NCBI RefSeq assembly: GCF_022436485.1
Contig: NZ_JAKUDO010000001.1
Span: forward strand, 1,612,001 to 1,676,000
Direction: 5' to 3'
Origin: Agrococcus sp. ARC_14
Lineage (GTDB): Bacteria > Actinomycetota > Actinomycetes > Actinomycetales > Microbacteriaceae
Length of the DNA stretch: 64,000 bases
The notes beneath the pieces were generated by a model. The model was given only the letters and a program-made list of their open reading frames with translations. It did not search any database and was not told where the DNA came from. This document shows positions 43,528 to 53,640 of the stretch, piece by piece. Made by a program: the position numbers and the translations under genes. Within the stretch, counting starts at the first letter, position 1, and every line of letters begins with the position of its first letter.

Positions 43528-44088
43528 ATGCTGCAGAACATTCCCGGCTACCAGCCCGGCACCTACGTCATCGACGGCTCGCACTCCAACGTCACCTTCT
43601 CGGTGCGCCACATGATGGTCGCCAAGGTGCGCGGCGAGATCGAGGGCCTCGAGGGCACCATCGTGCTCGGCGAGAACCCCGAGCAGTCGTCGATCACGGC
43701 GACCATCGACCCGTCGACGATCAACACGAAGAACGCCGACCGCGACACGCACCTGCGCTCCAACGACTTCTTCGCGATCGAGGAGAACCCGGAGTGGACG
43801 TTCGCCTCCACCGGCGCGCGCGTCGAGGGCGACGACCTCTACATCGACGGCGACCTGCAGCTGCGCGGCGTCAGCAAGCCCGTCTCGCTGCTCGTCGAGT
43901 TCGGCGGCATCGGCCCCGACACCTGGGGCGGCACTCGTGCCGGCGCCTCCGCTCGCACGCGCATCAAGCGCAGCGACTTCGGCATCAGCTGGAACGTCGC
44001 GATCGAGACCGGTGGCGTCATGCTCTCCGACGACGTCGACGTCGAGATCGAGATCTCTGCCGTGAAGCAGGTTCCTGCGGCCGTCTGA
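43528..44088 (+). CDS. YceI-family lipid-binding protein
   Basis: 186 aa with no signal peptide, hence cytoplasmic. The YceI lipocalin-like barrel is clear: YVIDGSHSNVTFSVRHMMVAKVRGE, DASIN-type ATIDPSTINTKNADRDTHLRSNDFF and SKPVSLLVEFGG. It binds isoprenoid-type lipids in known homologues. The leader of 95 bases ahead holds TAGAAT (43488-43493) as a probable -10. A strong hairpin terminator follows the gene. Confidence 0.9.
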   Translation: MLQNIPGYQPGTYVIDGSHSNVTFSVRHMMVAKVRGEIEGLEGTIVLGENPEQSSITATIDPSTINTKNADRDTHLRSNDFFAIEENPEWTFASTGARVEGDDLYIDGDLQLRGVSKPVSLLVEFGGIGPDTWGGTRAGASARTRIKRSDFGISWNVAIETGGVMLSDDVDVEIEISAVKQVPAAV

Positions 44089-44102
44089 GCCCAGCAGCTG
44101 CA

Positions 44103-44132
44103 GCGGGGTCGAGGCGCATGCCTCGGCCCCGC
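44103..44132 (+). terminator. hairpin terminator after the YceI gene
   Basis: Thirteen-base stem with arms GCGGGGTCGAGGC and GCCTCGGCCCCGC, one G-T pair, loop GCAT, ending 44 bases after the stop codon. The T-run is weak, as is usual in actinobacteria. Confidence 0.8.
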
Positions 44133-44157
44133 TTCGCTGTGCGAGGCGCGTCGCCGC

Positions 44158-44409
44158 TCAAGGCCCCGTGAAGCAGGCGAGCGCATCCTCGAGCGCCCAG
44201 CCCCTGCCGATCGGCAGCATCGTCGTCCCACCGGGCAGCAGCCTGCGAGCTTCGAAGACGCGGCCTGCGGGGCCGTCGATCAGCGTGATGTAGCCGAGGG
44301 CGAGACCGGATGCGCTGGTCACGCGCCAGAGGTCGTCGCGCACCCGTCGGGTGGCGACGTGCGGTGCTCCGGGTGCGGTGCCCCGCTGCGTGCTCGTCAT
44401 GATCGCCAT
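44158..44409 (-). CDS. small actinobacterial protein of unknown function
   Basis: 83 aa from ATG 44409, with GAGGAG upstream. The pattern VRDDLWRVTSASGLALGYITLIDGPAGRVFEARRL reads as a compact beta-sheet protein; the end GWALEDALACF is helical. No family named. Its start region faces msrA, with about 130 bases of shared upstream sequence. It lies convergent with the YceI gene across the terminator. Confidence 0.65.
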   Translation of the reverse strand: MAIMTSTQRGTAPGAPHVATRRVRDDLWRVTSASGLALGYITLIDGPAGRVFEARRLLPGGTTMLPIGRGWALEDALACFTGP

Positions 44410-44536
44410 TGCGGCTCCTCTCGCCTCCGGCCGGGCTGTCGTGCTGGTCTGCGGTTTACCTGACGGGTGTCTGCCCCGCTCGTCTCCGACGCTATGTCGA
44501 GCCACCCACACGCATCCGGCTGACAGCGACGAGGGG

Positions 44537-44542
44537 TAGCCT
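44537..44542 (+). promoter_or_regulatory. -10 element TAGCCT of msrA (leaderless)
   Basis: Six bases separate the hexamer from the ATG at 44549. Confidence 0.65.
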
Positions 44543-44548
44543 CGGAGC

Positions 44549-45073
44549 ATGCAGGAGATCGTGCTCGCCGGTGGTTGCTTCTGGTGCTTGGACGCCGCGT
44601 ACCGCGTCGTCGACGGCGTCGAAGACGTCGTGTCCGGCTACACCGGCGGTTCGGTCGTCCAGCCGAGCTATGAGCTCGTCTGCACGGGCTCGACCGGCCA
44701 CGCAGAGGCCGTCAAGGTCGTCTACGACGAGTCGAGGGTGCCGACGGAGGTCATCCTCGACATGTTCTTCACGATGCACGACCCTCGGCAGCTGAATCGC
44801 CAAGGCAATGACGTCGGCACGCAATACCGCTCGGCGATGTTCTATCGCGACGAGGCCGAGAAGGAGCGCTTCGAGACGGCGATCGCTCGCGCGAGCGAGT
44901 GGTGGCCGGGCGAGCTGGTCACGACGCTCGAGCCGCTTCGCGAGTTCTTCGGCGCCGAGGACGAGCACCAGGACTTCTTCGCGAAGAATCCGACGCAGGG
45001 CTACTGCCTCGCGGTCGCCGCGCCCAAGGTCAACAAGATCCGCGCAGGCTTCGCCGACTACCTGCGGGTCTGA
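44549..45073 (+). CDS. msrA: peptide-methionine (S)-S-oxide reductase MsrA
   Basis: 174 aa. The catalytic motif GCFWC has Cys10 as the nucleophile, followed by SGYTGG, HAEAVKVVYD and GNDVGTQYRS, all conserved in MsrA. It repairs oxidised methionine with thioredoxin. The transcript is predicted to be leaderless from TAGCCT. Confidence 0.95.
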   Translation: MQEIVLAGGCFWCLDAAYRVVDGVEDVVSGYTGGSVVQPSYELVCTGSTGHAEAVKVVYDESRVPTEVILDMFFTMHDPRQLNRQGNDVGTQYRSAMFYRDEAEKERFETAIARASEWWPGELVTTLEPLREFFGAEDEHQDFFAKNPTQGYCLAVAAPKVNKIRAGFADYLRV

Positions 45074-45167
45074 CCTCGCGCGGGCGGTGCACCCGCATCG
45101 GCCCGTTCTCCACAGCTCGGCGACGAGCACGCACGACGCTGCCCGCGCCCGGGGCATCCTTCGTGGC

Positions 45168-45665
45168 ATGAACGAAGCAATCACCGTCGTCGGGTCCCTC
45201 GGAGGCGACCCGACGCTCAAGTCCGTCAACGGCGACCAGGTCGCCGAGTTCCGCCTCGCATGCACGGCTCGCCGCAAGGACGGCGACGTGTGGGTCGACG
45301 GCCACACCAACTGGTTCTCGATCGAGGCATGGGGAGGCTTCGCCGATCACATCGGCGCCTCGCTGCACAAGGGCGACGTCGTCATGGTGCTCGGCAAGCT
45401 CAAGGTCGACCAGTGGGAGTCCGGCGACAAGCGCGGCACCAGCATCAAGATCCGCGCGGAGCACATCGGTCACTCCCTGCGCGTCGGTCCAGCCCTGCGT
45501 CAGCGCAAGGCGAGGCCGGCCGAGCAGGGCGACGACCCGGCCGTGAGCGAGCGCGACGCCCTCGCCGAGGCCCGCGTCGATGCGACAGGCAGCGTGGGGG
45601 CACCCGAGCCCGACCATGAGCCCATGTGGGCCGAGCCGGCGGCGGCCAGCAGCTTCGGCACCTAG
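45168..45665 (+). CDS. single-stranded DNA-binding protein (chromosomal paralogue)
   Basis: 165 aa from ATG 45168. The OB-fold spans residues 3-105: AITVVGSLGGDPTLKSVNGDQVAEFRLAC, WFSIEAWGGFADHIGASLHKGDVVMVLGKL. The C-terminal 55 residues are acidic and disordered and end in SFGT rather than the DDDxPF tip of the replicative SSB, so this is probably the secondary SSB-B type used in natural transformation or repair rather than replication. Interesting next to the comEA end of the window, though 18 kb away. Confidence 0.85.
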   Translation: MNEAITVVGSLGGDPTLKSVNGDQVAEFRLACTARRKDGDVWVDGHTNWFSIEAWGGFADHIGASLHKGDVVMVLGKLKVDQWESGDKRGTSIKIRAEHIGHSLRVGPALRQRKARPAEQGDDPAVSERDALAEARVDATGSVGAPEPDHEPMWAEPAAASSFGT

Positions 45666-45668
45666 GCT
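45663..45668 (+). promoter_or_regulatory. -10 element TAGGCT of the lipoprotein gene, overlapping the ssb stop codon
   Basis: TAG at 45663-45665 is the stop of the SSB gene. The lipoprotein start is 34 bases further, with its own ribosome site. Confidence 0.55.
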
Positions 45669-45702
45669 GGAGGCGTCCCAGTCTGGCGGTGAAGGAGGGC
45701 GC

Positions 45703-46128
45703 GTGCGCCGGTTCGCAGCACTCGCTCTGCTCGCGTCGCTCGCGCTCGTCGGCTGCTCGCCGGGCGTGCTGACCGATGGGCCCGATCCGGCCACGCCGGA
45801 GTCCGGCGAGCCAGCGACCGGCACGCCTGCGACCGCTGCGCCCGATGCCGAGCTGGATGCGTTCCGCGCCGCCCTGCAGGGGCAGTCGCCGGCAGATCCG
45901 GATGCGCTGGTCGCCGCGGTCGAAGCCGCCGGCTTCGACCGCGGGTCGATGGAGCGCACGCGAGAGCTCGACTCGCTCGGCGCGCCCGTGACCTTCCTGG
46001 AGGTCGCGGTGCGCGTCGACGACGGCTGCCTCATCGGCCAGGTGGGCGACGGCGAGCCTCTCGCCCAGCGCGCCGGAGTGCTCGGCGGCGAGCGATGTCT
46101 GGTGGGAGACGTCATCGCCCTAGACTGA
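45703..46128 (+). CDS. small secreted lipoprotein
   Basis: 141 aa, GTG start preceded by AAGGAGGG. A lipoprotein signal peptide RRFAALALLASLALVGC has the lipobox LVGC with the acylated Cys at 18. A Pro/Thr/Ala-rich linker precedes a folded domain from about residue 50, with LDAFRAALQGQ and a C-terminal pair of cysteines (DDGCLIGQ and GERCLVGD) that could form a disulfide. Resembles actinobacterial DUF6993-type lipoproteins; function unknown. Confidence 0.78.
   Translation: MRRFAALALLASLALVGCSPGVLTDGPDPATPESGEPATGTPATAAPDAELDAFRAALQGQSPADPDALVAAVEAAGFDRGSMERTRELDSLGAPVTFLEVAVRVDDGCLIGQVGDGEPLAQRAGVLGGERCLVGDVIALD
46121..46126 (+). promoter_or_regulatory. -10 element TAGACT of ettA (leaderless)
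   Basis: Lies within the last codons of the lipoprotein gene; six bases separate it from the ATG at 46133. Confidence 0.65.
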
Positions 46129-46132
46129 GGGC

Positions 46133-47814
<1,682 letters not shown>

Positions 47815-47815
<1 letters not shown>

Positions 47816-48300
47816 TGCGCCTGCCGGTGCCCGTCCTGGTGCGCTGGTCGGATCTGGACGCGTACGGGCACGTCAACAACGCCTCGCTGCTGACGCTGCT
47901 CGAGGAGGCCCGCGTCACGGCGTTCTGGGCTGGTGGGCCGGAGGGCTCGCCGACGACAGCCGTCATCGATGCCGGGCCGGGCGCGACGAGCGTCACCGTC
48001 ATCGCGCGCCAGGAGGCCGAGTACCTCGCGCAGATCCCGCATCATCGCGAGCCGATCGTGGTCGACACCTGGATCGGTCGCATGGCTGGCGCCTCGATGG
48101 ACGTCTGCTACGAAGTGCTCTCGCCCGATGCGAAGCAGGTCTACGCGCGAGCCCAGACGACGGTGGTGATGCTGGATGCAGCCACCGGCGAACCGCGTCG
48201 GCTCACGGCCGACGAACGCGCGGCATGGGAGCCATACCTGGAGGAGCCGATCGCGTTCCGGCGTGGAGCCAGGCACGCCGCGGAGACCGACGCTCGCTAG
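47815..48300 (+). CDS. hotdog-fold acyl-CoA thioesterase
   Basis: 161 aa. 4-hydroxybenzoyl-CoA thioesterase-type hotdog: VRWSDLDAYGHVNNASLLTLLEEAR, with Asp and His-Val-Asn of the active site, and YLAQIPHHREPIVVDTWIGR. It likely hydrolyses acyl-CoAs; the exact substrate is unknown. One-base stop/start overlap with ettA means it is co-translated with it, a pairing seen in other Microbacteriaceae as far as I recall. Confidence 0.88.
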
Positions 48301-48303
48301 GCT
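48298..48303 (+). promoter_or_regulatory. -10 element TAGGCT of mmsA, overlapping the thioesterase stop codon
   Basis: TAG at 48298-48300 is the stop codon. The mmsA ATG is 41 bases further and has GAGGAG upstream, so this transcript has a leader. Confidence 0.55.
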
Positions 48304-48343
48304 GGAGGGGCAATGACGCCACCCTCAGTGAGGAGCTCCACCC

Positions 48344-49873
48344 ATGACCGACACCGTCGTCGAGACCACCGAGCAATCCGACAAGCCGACTGCGATCCCG
48401 CACTGGATCGCCGGCGCCCGCAGGGAGGGGACGGGCCGCACCGCCCCCGTCTACAACCCCGCTCTCGGCACGGTCGTCTCTGAGGTCGGGCTTGCGAGCT
48501 CGGAGGAGATGAGCGAGGCGATCGCCTCCGCGAACGCGGTGTTCCCCGCGTGGCGCGACCTGTCGATCGCGAAGCGCCAGTCGATCATGTTCCGGTTCCG
48601 TGAGCTGATCGTGCAGCGCAAGGATGAGCTCGCCACGATCGTCACCCGCGAGCACGGCAAGGTGCACTCCGACGCACTGGGCGAGATCGCCCGCGGCATC
48701 GAGGTCGCAGAGCTCGCGACCGCGTTCCCGCTGCTGACGAAGGGCGAGTACTCGGAGAACGCCTCGACCGGCGTCGACGTCTACTCGCTGCGCCAGCCGC
48801 TCGGCGTCGTGGGCATCATCAGCCCGTTCAACTTCCCGGCCATGATCCCGCTGTGGTTCGCGCCGGTGGCCCTGGCCGCAGGCAACGTCGTCGTCATCAA
48901 GCCGAGCGAGAAGGATCCCTCCTCGGCTGTCTTCATCGCGGAGCTCTTCAAGGAGGCCGGACTGCCGGATGGCGTGCTCACGGTCGTGCACGGCGACAAG
49001 GAGGCGGTCGACACGCTCCTGACGCACCCCGACGTGCAGGCGATCTCGTTCGTCGGATCGACGCCGATCGCCGAGTACGTCTACCGGACCGGCTCAGAGC
49101 ACGGCAAGCGCGTGCAGGCGCTCGGCGGTGCGAAGAACCACATGCTGGTGCTGCCCGATGCCGATCTCGACGTGACGGCGGATGCCGCCGTCAACGCCGG
49201 CTTCGGCTCCGCGGGGGAGCGCTGCATGGCGATCTCGGTGGTCGTCGCGGTCGACTCGATCGCCGACGAGCTCGCCGCGAAGATCAAGGAGAAGATGGGG
49301 GCCATCCGCACCGGCGACGGCACGCGCGACAACGACATGGGCCCGCTCATCACCGGCCAGCACCGAGACAAGGTCGTCGGCTACATCCAGACCGCTGCCG
49401 ATGACGGCGCCGACGTGCTCGTCGACGGTCGGGACCCCGAGGTCGACGGCGACCCGAACGGCTTCTGGCTGAAGCCGACGCTCATCGACAAGGTGCCGAC
49501 GGACTCCACCGCCTACAAGGAGGAGATCTTCGGACCGGTGCTCTCGATCGTGCGCGTCGCCTCCTATGAGGAGGGCCTCGAGCTCATCAACGCGAACCAG
49601 TACGGCAACGGCACCGCGATCTTCACGAACGACGGCGGCGCAGCCCGACGGTTCCAGAACGAGGTGCAGGTCGGCATGGTCGGCATCAACGTGCCGATCC
49701 CGGTGCCGGTCGGCTACCACTCCTTCGGCGGCTGGAAGCGATCGATCTTCGGCCAGGGCAAGGCCTACGGCAAGCACGCGTTCGACTTCTACACGCGCGA
49801 GAAGGTCGTGACCAGCCGCTGGCTCGACCCGAGCCACGGCGGCCTCAACCTGGGCTTCCCGCAGCACGACTAG
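48344..49873 (+). CDS. mmsA: CoA-acylating methylmalonate-semialdehyde dehydrogenase
   Basis: 509 aa, ATG with GAGGAG upstream. An aldehyde dehydrogenase fold: SPFNFPAMIPLWFAPVALAAGN, FVGSTPIAEY, LGGAKNHMLVLPDADL and catalytic Cys in GSAGERCMAISVV, the form typical of MmsA/IolA rather than hydrolytic ALDH. It converts methylmalonate or malonate semialdehyde to propionyl-CoA or acetyl-CoA in valine, thymine or inositol catabolism. A bidirectional terminator follows. Confidence 0.94.
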   Translation: MTDTVVETTEQSDKPTAIPHWIAGARREGTGRTAPVYNPALGTVVSEVGLASSEEMSEAIASANAVFPAWRDLSIAKRQSIMFRFRELIVQRKDELATIVTREHGKVHSDALGEIARGIEVAELATAFPLLTKGEYSENASTGVDVYSLRQPLGVVGIISPFNFPAMIPLWFAPVALAAGNVVVIKPSEKDPSSAVFIAELFKEAGLPDGVLTVVHGDKEAVDTLLTHPDVQAISFVGSTPIAEYVYRTGSEHGKRVQALGGAKNHMLVLPDADLDVTADAAVNAGFGSAGERCMAISVVVAVDSIADELAAKIKEKMGAIRTGDGTRDNDMGPLITGQHRDKVVGYIQTAADDGADVLVDGRDPEVDGDPNGFWLKPTLIDKVPTDSTAYKEEIFGPVLSIVRVASYEEGLELINANQYGNGTAIFTNDGGAARRFQNEVQVGMVGINVPIPVPVGYHSFGGWKRSIFGQGKAYGKHAFDFYTREKVVTSRWLDPSHGGLNLGFPQHD

Positions 49874-49883
49874 GCCTCGCGGC

Positions 49884-49920
49884 CCGAGGCGAGCGCCGCC
49901 GCAGATGGCGCCCGCCTCGG
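49884..49920. terminator. bidirectional hairpin terminator between mmsA and the GNAT gene
   Basis: Arms CCGAGGCGAGCGCC and GGCGCCCGCCTCGG with one mismatch, nine-base loop, between convergent genes. Confidence 0.8.
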
Positions 49921-49933
49921 GGGCCGGTCGGCT

Positions 49934-50512
49934 TCAGGCGCGGGGTCGAAGCACCCCCATGTACAGCGAGGTGCCGAGCTCGCCGGTCGCCGGATTGAGC
50001 TCGTCGTTGACGAAGCGTCCTTCGAGCGTCATGCCGATGCGCTCTGCTACCCGGCGTGAGGCGACGTTCTCCTCGTCGAGCTGCGCGGTGACCCGTTGTG
50101 CGCCGAGCGCGAAGCACACCTCGAGCCCGGCCTGCGCCGCCTCGGTGGCGATGCCCTTGCCCTGCGCCGCGGTAGCGATCATCCACCCGAGCTCTGCCTG
50201 CCGGCTCGCGAGGCTCGTGATCCGCACCATCAGGTCACCGACCAGCGTCCCCTCGAGCTCGATGGCCAGCTGCACCGCGTCACCGTCGCGCAGGAACACC
50301 GGCGCGCCGCCGGCCGTCCAGGCCATCAGCTCTGCCTCGGTCTGGTTGCGGGTGTACGTCCACCGCCGCTGACCGGGCGCGTTGCGATACGACCGCACCG
50401 ATTCGAGATCGTCAGGGCGCAGCGTGCGCAGCACGAGTCGCTCCGTATGGATGGGCAGCGCGGCCCGCAGGACGCGCATCGCGTCTTCCGGAGCGATCGG
50501 CTGCACGGTCAT
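49934..50512 (-). CDS. GNAT-family N-acetyltransferase (RimJ/RimL type)
   Basis: 192 aa from ATG 50512, overlapping the upstream thioesterase by 4 bases. TERLVLRTLRPDDLESVRSYRN opens the RimJ-like fold, with the acetyl-CoA loop ELGWMIATAAQGKGIATEAAQAGLEV (Q/R-x-x-G-x-G/A form, here AQGKGIA) and VTAQLDEENVASRRVAERIGM. The acceptor is unknown, a protein N-terminus or small molecule. Confidence 0.88.
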   Translation of the reverse strand: MTVQPIAPEDAMRVLRAALPIHTERLVLRTLRPDDLESVRSYRNAPGQRRWTYTRNQTEAELMAWTAGGAPVFLRDGDAVQLAIELEGTLVGDLMVRITSLASRQAELGWMIATAAQGKGIATEAAQAGLEVCFALGAQRVTAQLDEENVASRRVAERIGMTLEGRFVNDELNPATGELGTSLYMGVLRPRA

Positions 50513-51408
50513 GGCTGTTCCTGTCGCGCTGCGGCGTTCGTCTGCGGCACGCGCACCATGCCTTCCTGCGCGACCGTCGCGACATGCGTGCCGTCGGCCG
50601 CGTAGATGTAGCCGTGTCCGAGGCCTCGCCCGCCGCCGGAGGAGCTCGTCTCGAGCTCGAGCAGCAGCCACTCGTCGACCCGCGCAGGCCGGTGCCACCA
50701 GAGCGCGTGGTCGAGGCTCGCGGCCTTGAGCCCCGGCGTCGTCCACGCGGCGCCGTGCATGCGCACGATCGGCTCGAGCATCGCGTAGTCGGACAGGTAG
50801 GCCAGCGCAGCGCGGTGCAGCGCGTCGTCGTCGGGCAGGGGGCTCTTGGCCTTGATCCACACGTGCTGCTTGCCATCGCGGGGCCGCGACGGGTCGGGCA
50901 GGAAGATCGGGCCCTCCACATGACGGATGTCGAACGGGCGCGCGATCACGGCCCGCGCCTGCGGGTGGTCAGCATGGGCGGCCAGCAGCTCGTCCGTGCT
51001 CGGCAGCTGCTCTGGTCGCGGCAGCCCCTGCGGCATGGTGTGCTGCGAGGAAGGGCCATCGTCGACGTCCTGGAAGGACGCGATCATCGACATGATCGGC
51101 TTGCCGTGCTGGTAGGCCTGCACACGTCGGGTCGAGAACGATCGACCGTCGTGGATCCGCTCGACAGAGAAGGTGATCGGCTGCTCGACGTCGCCCGGTC
51201 GCACGAAGTAGCCGTGTACCGAGTGGATCGGTCGAACGGTGTCGACGGTCTGCTGCGCCGAGACCACGGCCTGGGCCATCACCTGGCCGCCGAACACCCG
51301 CCCGTGCGGCATCGGGTGACTCTGTCCCGTGAAGATGTCCTCATCGGTGCGCGCGCCGGTGTCGGTCAGGGTGAGGGTCTCCAGCAGGATGCGGATGCTG
51401 TCGGTCAT
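50509..51408 (-). CDS. tesB: acyl-CoA thioesterase II (TesB family)
   Basis: 299 aa from ATG 51408 after GAGAGGACCGG. Double hotdog: the N-terminal half has HGRVFGGQVMAQAVVSAQQTV and SVHGYFVRPGDVEQPI, the C-terminal half LDHALWWHRPARVDEWLLLE, GLGHGYIYAADGTHVATVAQEGMVR. It hydrolyses medium to long acyl-CoAs. Typical length and organisation. Confidence 0.92.
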   Translation of the reverse strand: MTDSIRILLETLTLTDTGARTDEDIFTGQSHPMPHGRVFGGQVMAQAVVSAQQTVDTVRPIHSVHGYFVRPGDVEQPITFSVERIHDGRSFSTRRVQAYQHGKPIMSMIASFQDVDDGPSSQHTMPQGLPRPEQLPSTDELLAAHADHPQARAVIARPFDIRHVEGPIFLPDPSRPRDGKQHVWIKAKSPLPDDDALHRAALAYLSDYAMLEPIVRMHGAAWTTPGLKAASLDHALWWHRPARVDEWLLLELETSSSGGGRGLGHGYIYAADGTHVATVAQEGMVRVPQTNAAARQEQP

Positions 51409-51465
51409 GCCGGTCCTCTCGGTGATGCTCTTCCCCGGACGGGGCCGCTCTAGTCTAGAGAGCGC

Positions 51466-52080
51466 ATGCACGCAATTCTCTCGCTCGACGAGCGCGCCCG
51501 CGCCGACCTCGCACTGCTGCTCAATCGAGCAGCAGTCTTCGGCGACGGCAGCGTGCGCCTCGCCGCCGACGGAGACGTCGCGCTGCTCACGACGCCCATG
51601 ACCGCATCCTCTGGTCTGCTCGACAGCGGCCCCACCGTGCTGATCGCCCGCGCCTCGCGCATGCGCGAACCTGCGCGCTTCGACGGGGTGGTGGCGTTGA
51701 CCGCGCTGCGCGACGCGCTCAGGGAGGGCGCCGACATCGAGGTGCCGGATGCCGTCGGTCGCCCCGCGTGGGCCGCCGTCTCTCCGCCGCGTGGTGGTTG
51801 GACGGCCACCGGCGAGGTCGAGGCCGCACTGGTACGGGAGCTTGCGTCGCAGGCGGCGTCCGACGTCGAGGCGGCGCTGCCGCGTTCGCCGGGCGAACCG
51901 GTGCGCCGCAGGGCCGAGCGTGCGGTCTGGGGTCGCAGCGTCGATCCGAGCGGGCTCACCGCCGGCCAGGCCGCGGCGCTCGTCGCGATGCGGTTCCTGG
52001 GCGAGGCGCCCGTGCGCGTCACCGAGGCGGGCGGCTGGATGCGCGCCTCCGGCCACGCGGGCGAGGTGCTGGCCCGCTAG
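51466..52080 (+). CDS. actinobacterial protein of unknown function
   Basis: 204 aa. Begins MHAILSLDERARADLALLLNRAA, then a beta-rich part (VRLAADGDVALLTTPMTA, TVLIARASRM) and a C-terminal helical part. No known family. It is divergent from tesB, with a shared promoter zone CTCTAGTCTAGAGAG whose TAGTCT (51451-51456) and its reverse TAGACT could serve both directions. Convergent with the HAAS gene, overlapping its stop by 4 bases. Confidence 0.72.
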   Translation: MHAILSLDERARADLALLLNRAAVFGDGSVRLAADGDVALLTTPMTASSGLLDSGPTVLIARASRMREPARFDGVVALTALRDALREGADIEVPDAVGRPAWAAVSPPRGGWTATGEVEAALVRELASQAASDVEAALPRSPGEPVRRRAERAVWGRSVDPSGLTAGQAAALVAMRFLGEAPVRVTEAGGWMRASGHAGEVLAR

Positions 52081-52730
52081 CTCCCGGCGTCGGACGCCGA
52101 GCGCCGACGCCTCGCACTGAGCAGGAGCACGGTGCCCGCGATCGCGAGCAGGATGCCGGGAAGCGCAATCACGACGACCGAGCGCCACCGCGTCGTGAGT
52201 GCGAACATGCCGCCGCCGATCGCCAGCACGATGAGCCCCGCCGCGAGTGCCGCGATGCCGAGCCATGTGAGGATGCGCTGCGTCTCCAGCGCGGCCGTTG
52301 GCCTCGACCGCATGGCTCGGAGCTCCCGGATCAGCAGGAGGACGCCGGCGACCGCGAGCAGGATGCCGGGGATCGCGATGAGCGTGGAGCGTCCTCTGCC
52401 GGTCAGCACGAAGACGGTTCCGCTGAGCAGCAGCATGAAGAGACCGGCGGCGAGCGCCACGACCGCGAGCCACAGCAGGAGGCTTTGCCGCGACAGCGGT
52501 GCCGCAGGCGGAGTCTCGTCTCCGCGCGCTGCCTGGACGAGTTCGCGGGGATGGCCAAGGCGTCGAAGCGCAGCCTCGACATCCGAGTCGTCATCGATCG
52601 CCTCGGACATGTGCTCGCGGATCTGGCCCAGCAGCTGCTGTCGCGATCCCTCCGGGAGCACGGCTGACTCGTGCGTGAGCTGCTGGAGATAGTGCTGCGC
52701 GGCGGGCGGCAGTTCGGCCGACTCGGTCAT
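52077..52730 (-). CDS. HAAS-domain membrane protein paired with PadR regulator
   Basis: 217 aa. The N-terminal 70 residues are the HAAS-type helical signalling domain (HYLQQLTHESAVLPEGSRQQLLGQIREHM, EAALRRLGHPRELVQAA). Four membrane spans follow in two similar pairs: LLLWLAVVALAAGLFMLLLS and IAIPGILLAVAGVLLLI, then WLGIAALAAGLIVLAIGGG and IALPGILLAIAGTVLLL, an apparent internal duplication. HAAS proteins are co-encoded with PadR regulators, as here, five bases away. Confidence 0.85.
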   Translation of the reverse strand: MTESAELPPAAQHYLQQLTHESAVLPEGSRQQLLGQIREHMSEAIDDDSDVEAALRRLGHPRELVQAARGDETPPAAPLSRQSLLLWLAVVALAAGLFMLLLSGTVFVLTGRGRSTLIAIPGILLAVAGVLLLIRELRAMRSRPTAALETQRILTWLGIAALAAGLIVLAIGGGMFALTTRWRSVVVIALPGILLAIAGTVLLLSARRRRSASDAGS

Positions 52731-52734
52731 GGCA

Positions 52735-53070
52735 TCACCCTTCGTGGTTGTCGAGGATCGAGTCGACGGCGCGCGTGAACGCGGGCCAATCGGCGCGGAA
52801 GGCCGCGAGCTCGTCGCGGCCCGCGGCGGTCAGCCGGTAGTACCGGCGCGGGCGCTCGGAATCGGAGACGACCCAGGTGCTCTCGACCGCCCTCGAATCC
52901 TGCAGTCGGGTCAGCAGCGGGTACACGGTGCCCTCGCTGGCGATCAGCTCGAGCGCCGCAAGCTCCCGCACGATCTCGAGCCCGTATCGGTCACGCTGCT
53001 CGAGCAGCGCGAGCACGACCGGCCCGAGCACGCCCTTGCGCAGCTGCGGTGCCGCCGATGCCGTCGCCAT
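52735..53070 (-). CDS. PadR-family transcriptional regulator
   Basis: 111 aa from ATG 53070, chosen because TATGGT lies seven bases upstream (leaderless); ATG 53082 is also possible. The winged helix is clear: LRKGVLGPVVLALLEQRDRYGLEIVREL, ASEGTVYPLLTRLQDSRAVES, RPRRYYRLTAAGRDELA. It likely represses its own operon with the HAAS protein until an envelope or drug signal is present. Confidence 0.9.
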   Translation of the reverse strand: MATASAAPQLRKGVLGPVVLALLEQRDRYGLEIVRELAALELIASEGTVYPLLTRLQDSRAVESTWVVSDSERPRRYYRLTAAGRDELAAFRADWPAFTRAVDSILDNHEG

Positions 53071-53208
53071 GCGAGACACCATACTGTGCGTTGCAAGGTA
53101 ATGGCCGGAGGATGACCGTCGCTCAGCGCGCCCGGCTGGACTATCCAGCCGGATGCCCTCAGAGACGGATCTGCTCCGGTGGCTTGCGGGCGATCCGGCA
53201 GCAGGGGC

Positions 53209-53640
53209 TCAGCCCGAGACGTCCGCAAGCAGCGCGACCAGACCGGCAGGCACGAGCTCGAGCGAGGGGTCGTCGAAGCGGTCGACCGGGAGCCACCACA
53301 CCGGATGCCCCGCGTCCGTCGTCGACGGGAGGGACGCATCCGCCCCCATCTCGGCAGCGACGACGTGCACGAGCTCGTGCAGCTCGCGCCCCGCGAAGCG
53401 GATGCGGTGCTCGATCGCGCCGAGCGGCCGCACGCCGGTGATCTCGACGCCGAGCTCCTCCTGCAGCTCCCGCACCGCCGCATCCCCCGCCGTCTCGCCC
53501 TGCTCGATGCCGCCGCCGGGCGGGCGCACCAGCGTGCGAGGCGACCCCGCCTCGGCCGTGCCGGGCTCGACCGCGCTCGTCACCAGCAGCGCGCCGTGCG
53601 CGCGGCGGATGACCGCGATCGCGATCGGCCGGGCGCTCAC
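53209..53640 (-). CDS. NUDIX hydrolase
   Basis: 143 aa from GTG 53640, overlapping the App1 gene stop by 4 bases. The Nudix box is G-x5-E-x7-REUxEE: GGGIEQGETAGDAAVRELQEELG at about residues 42-64, with catalytic Glu in RELQEEL. Substrate not predictable from sequence. Short proteins of this type are often nucleotide-sugar or oxidised-nucleotide pyrophosphatases. Confidence 0.88.
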   Translation of the reverse strand: MSARPIAIAVIRRAHGALLVTSAVEPGTAEAGSPRTLVRPPGGGIEQGETAGDAAVRELQEELGVEITGVRPLGAIEHRIRFAGRELHELVHVVAAEMGADASLPSTTDAGHPVWWLPVDRFDDPSLELVPAGLVALLADVSG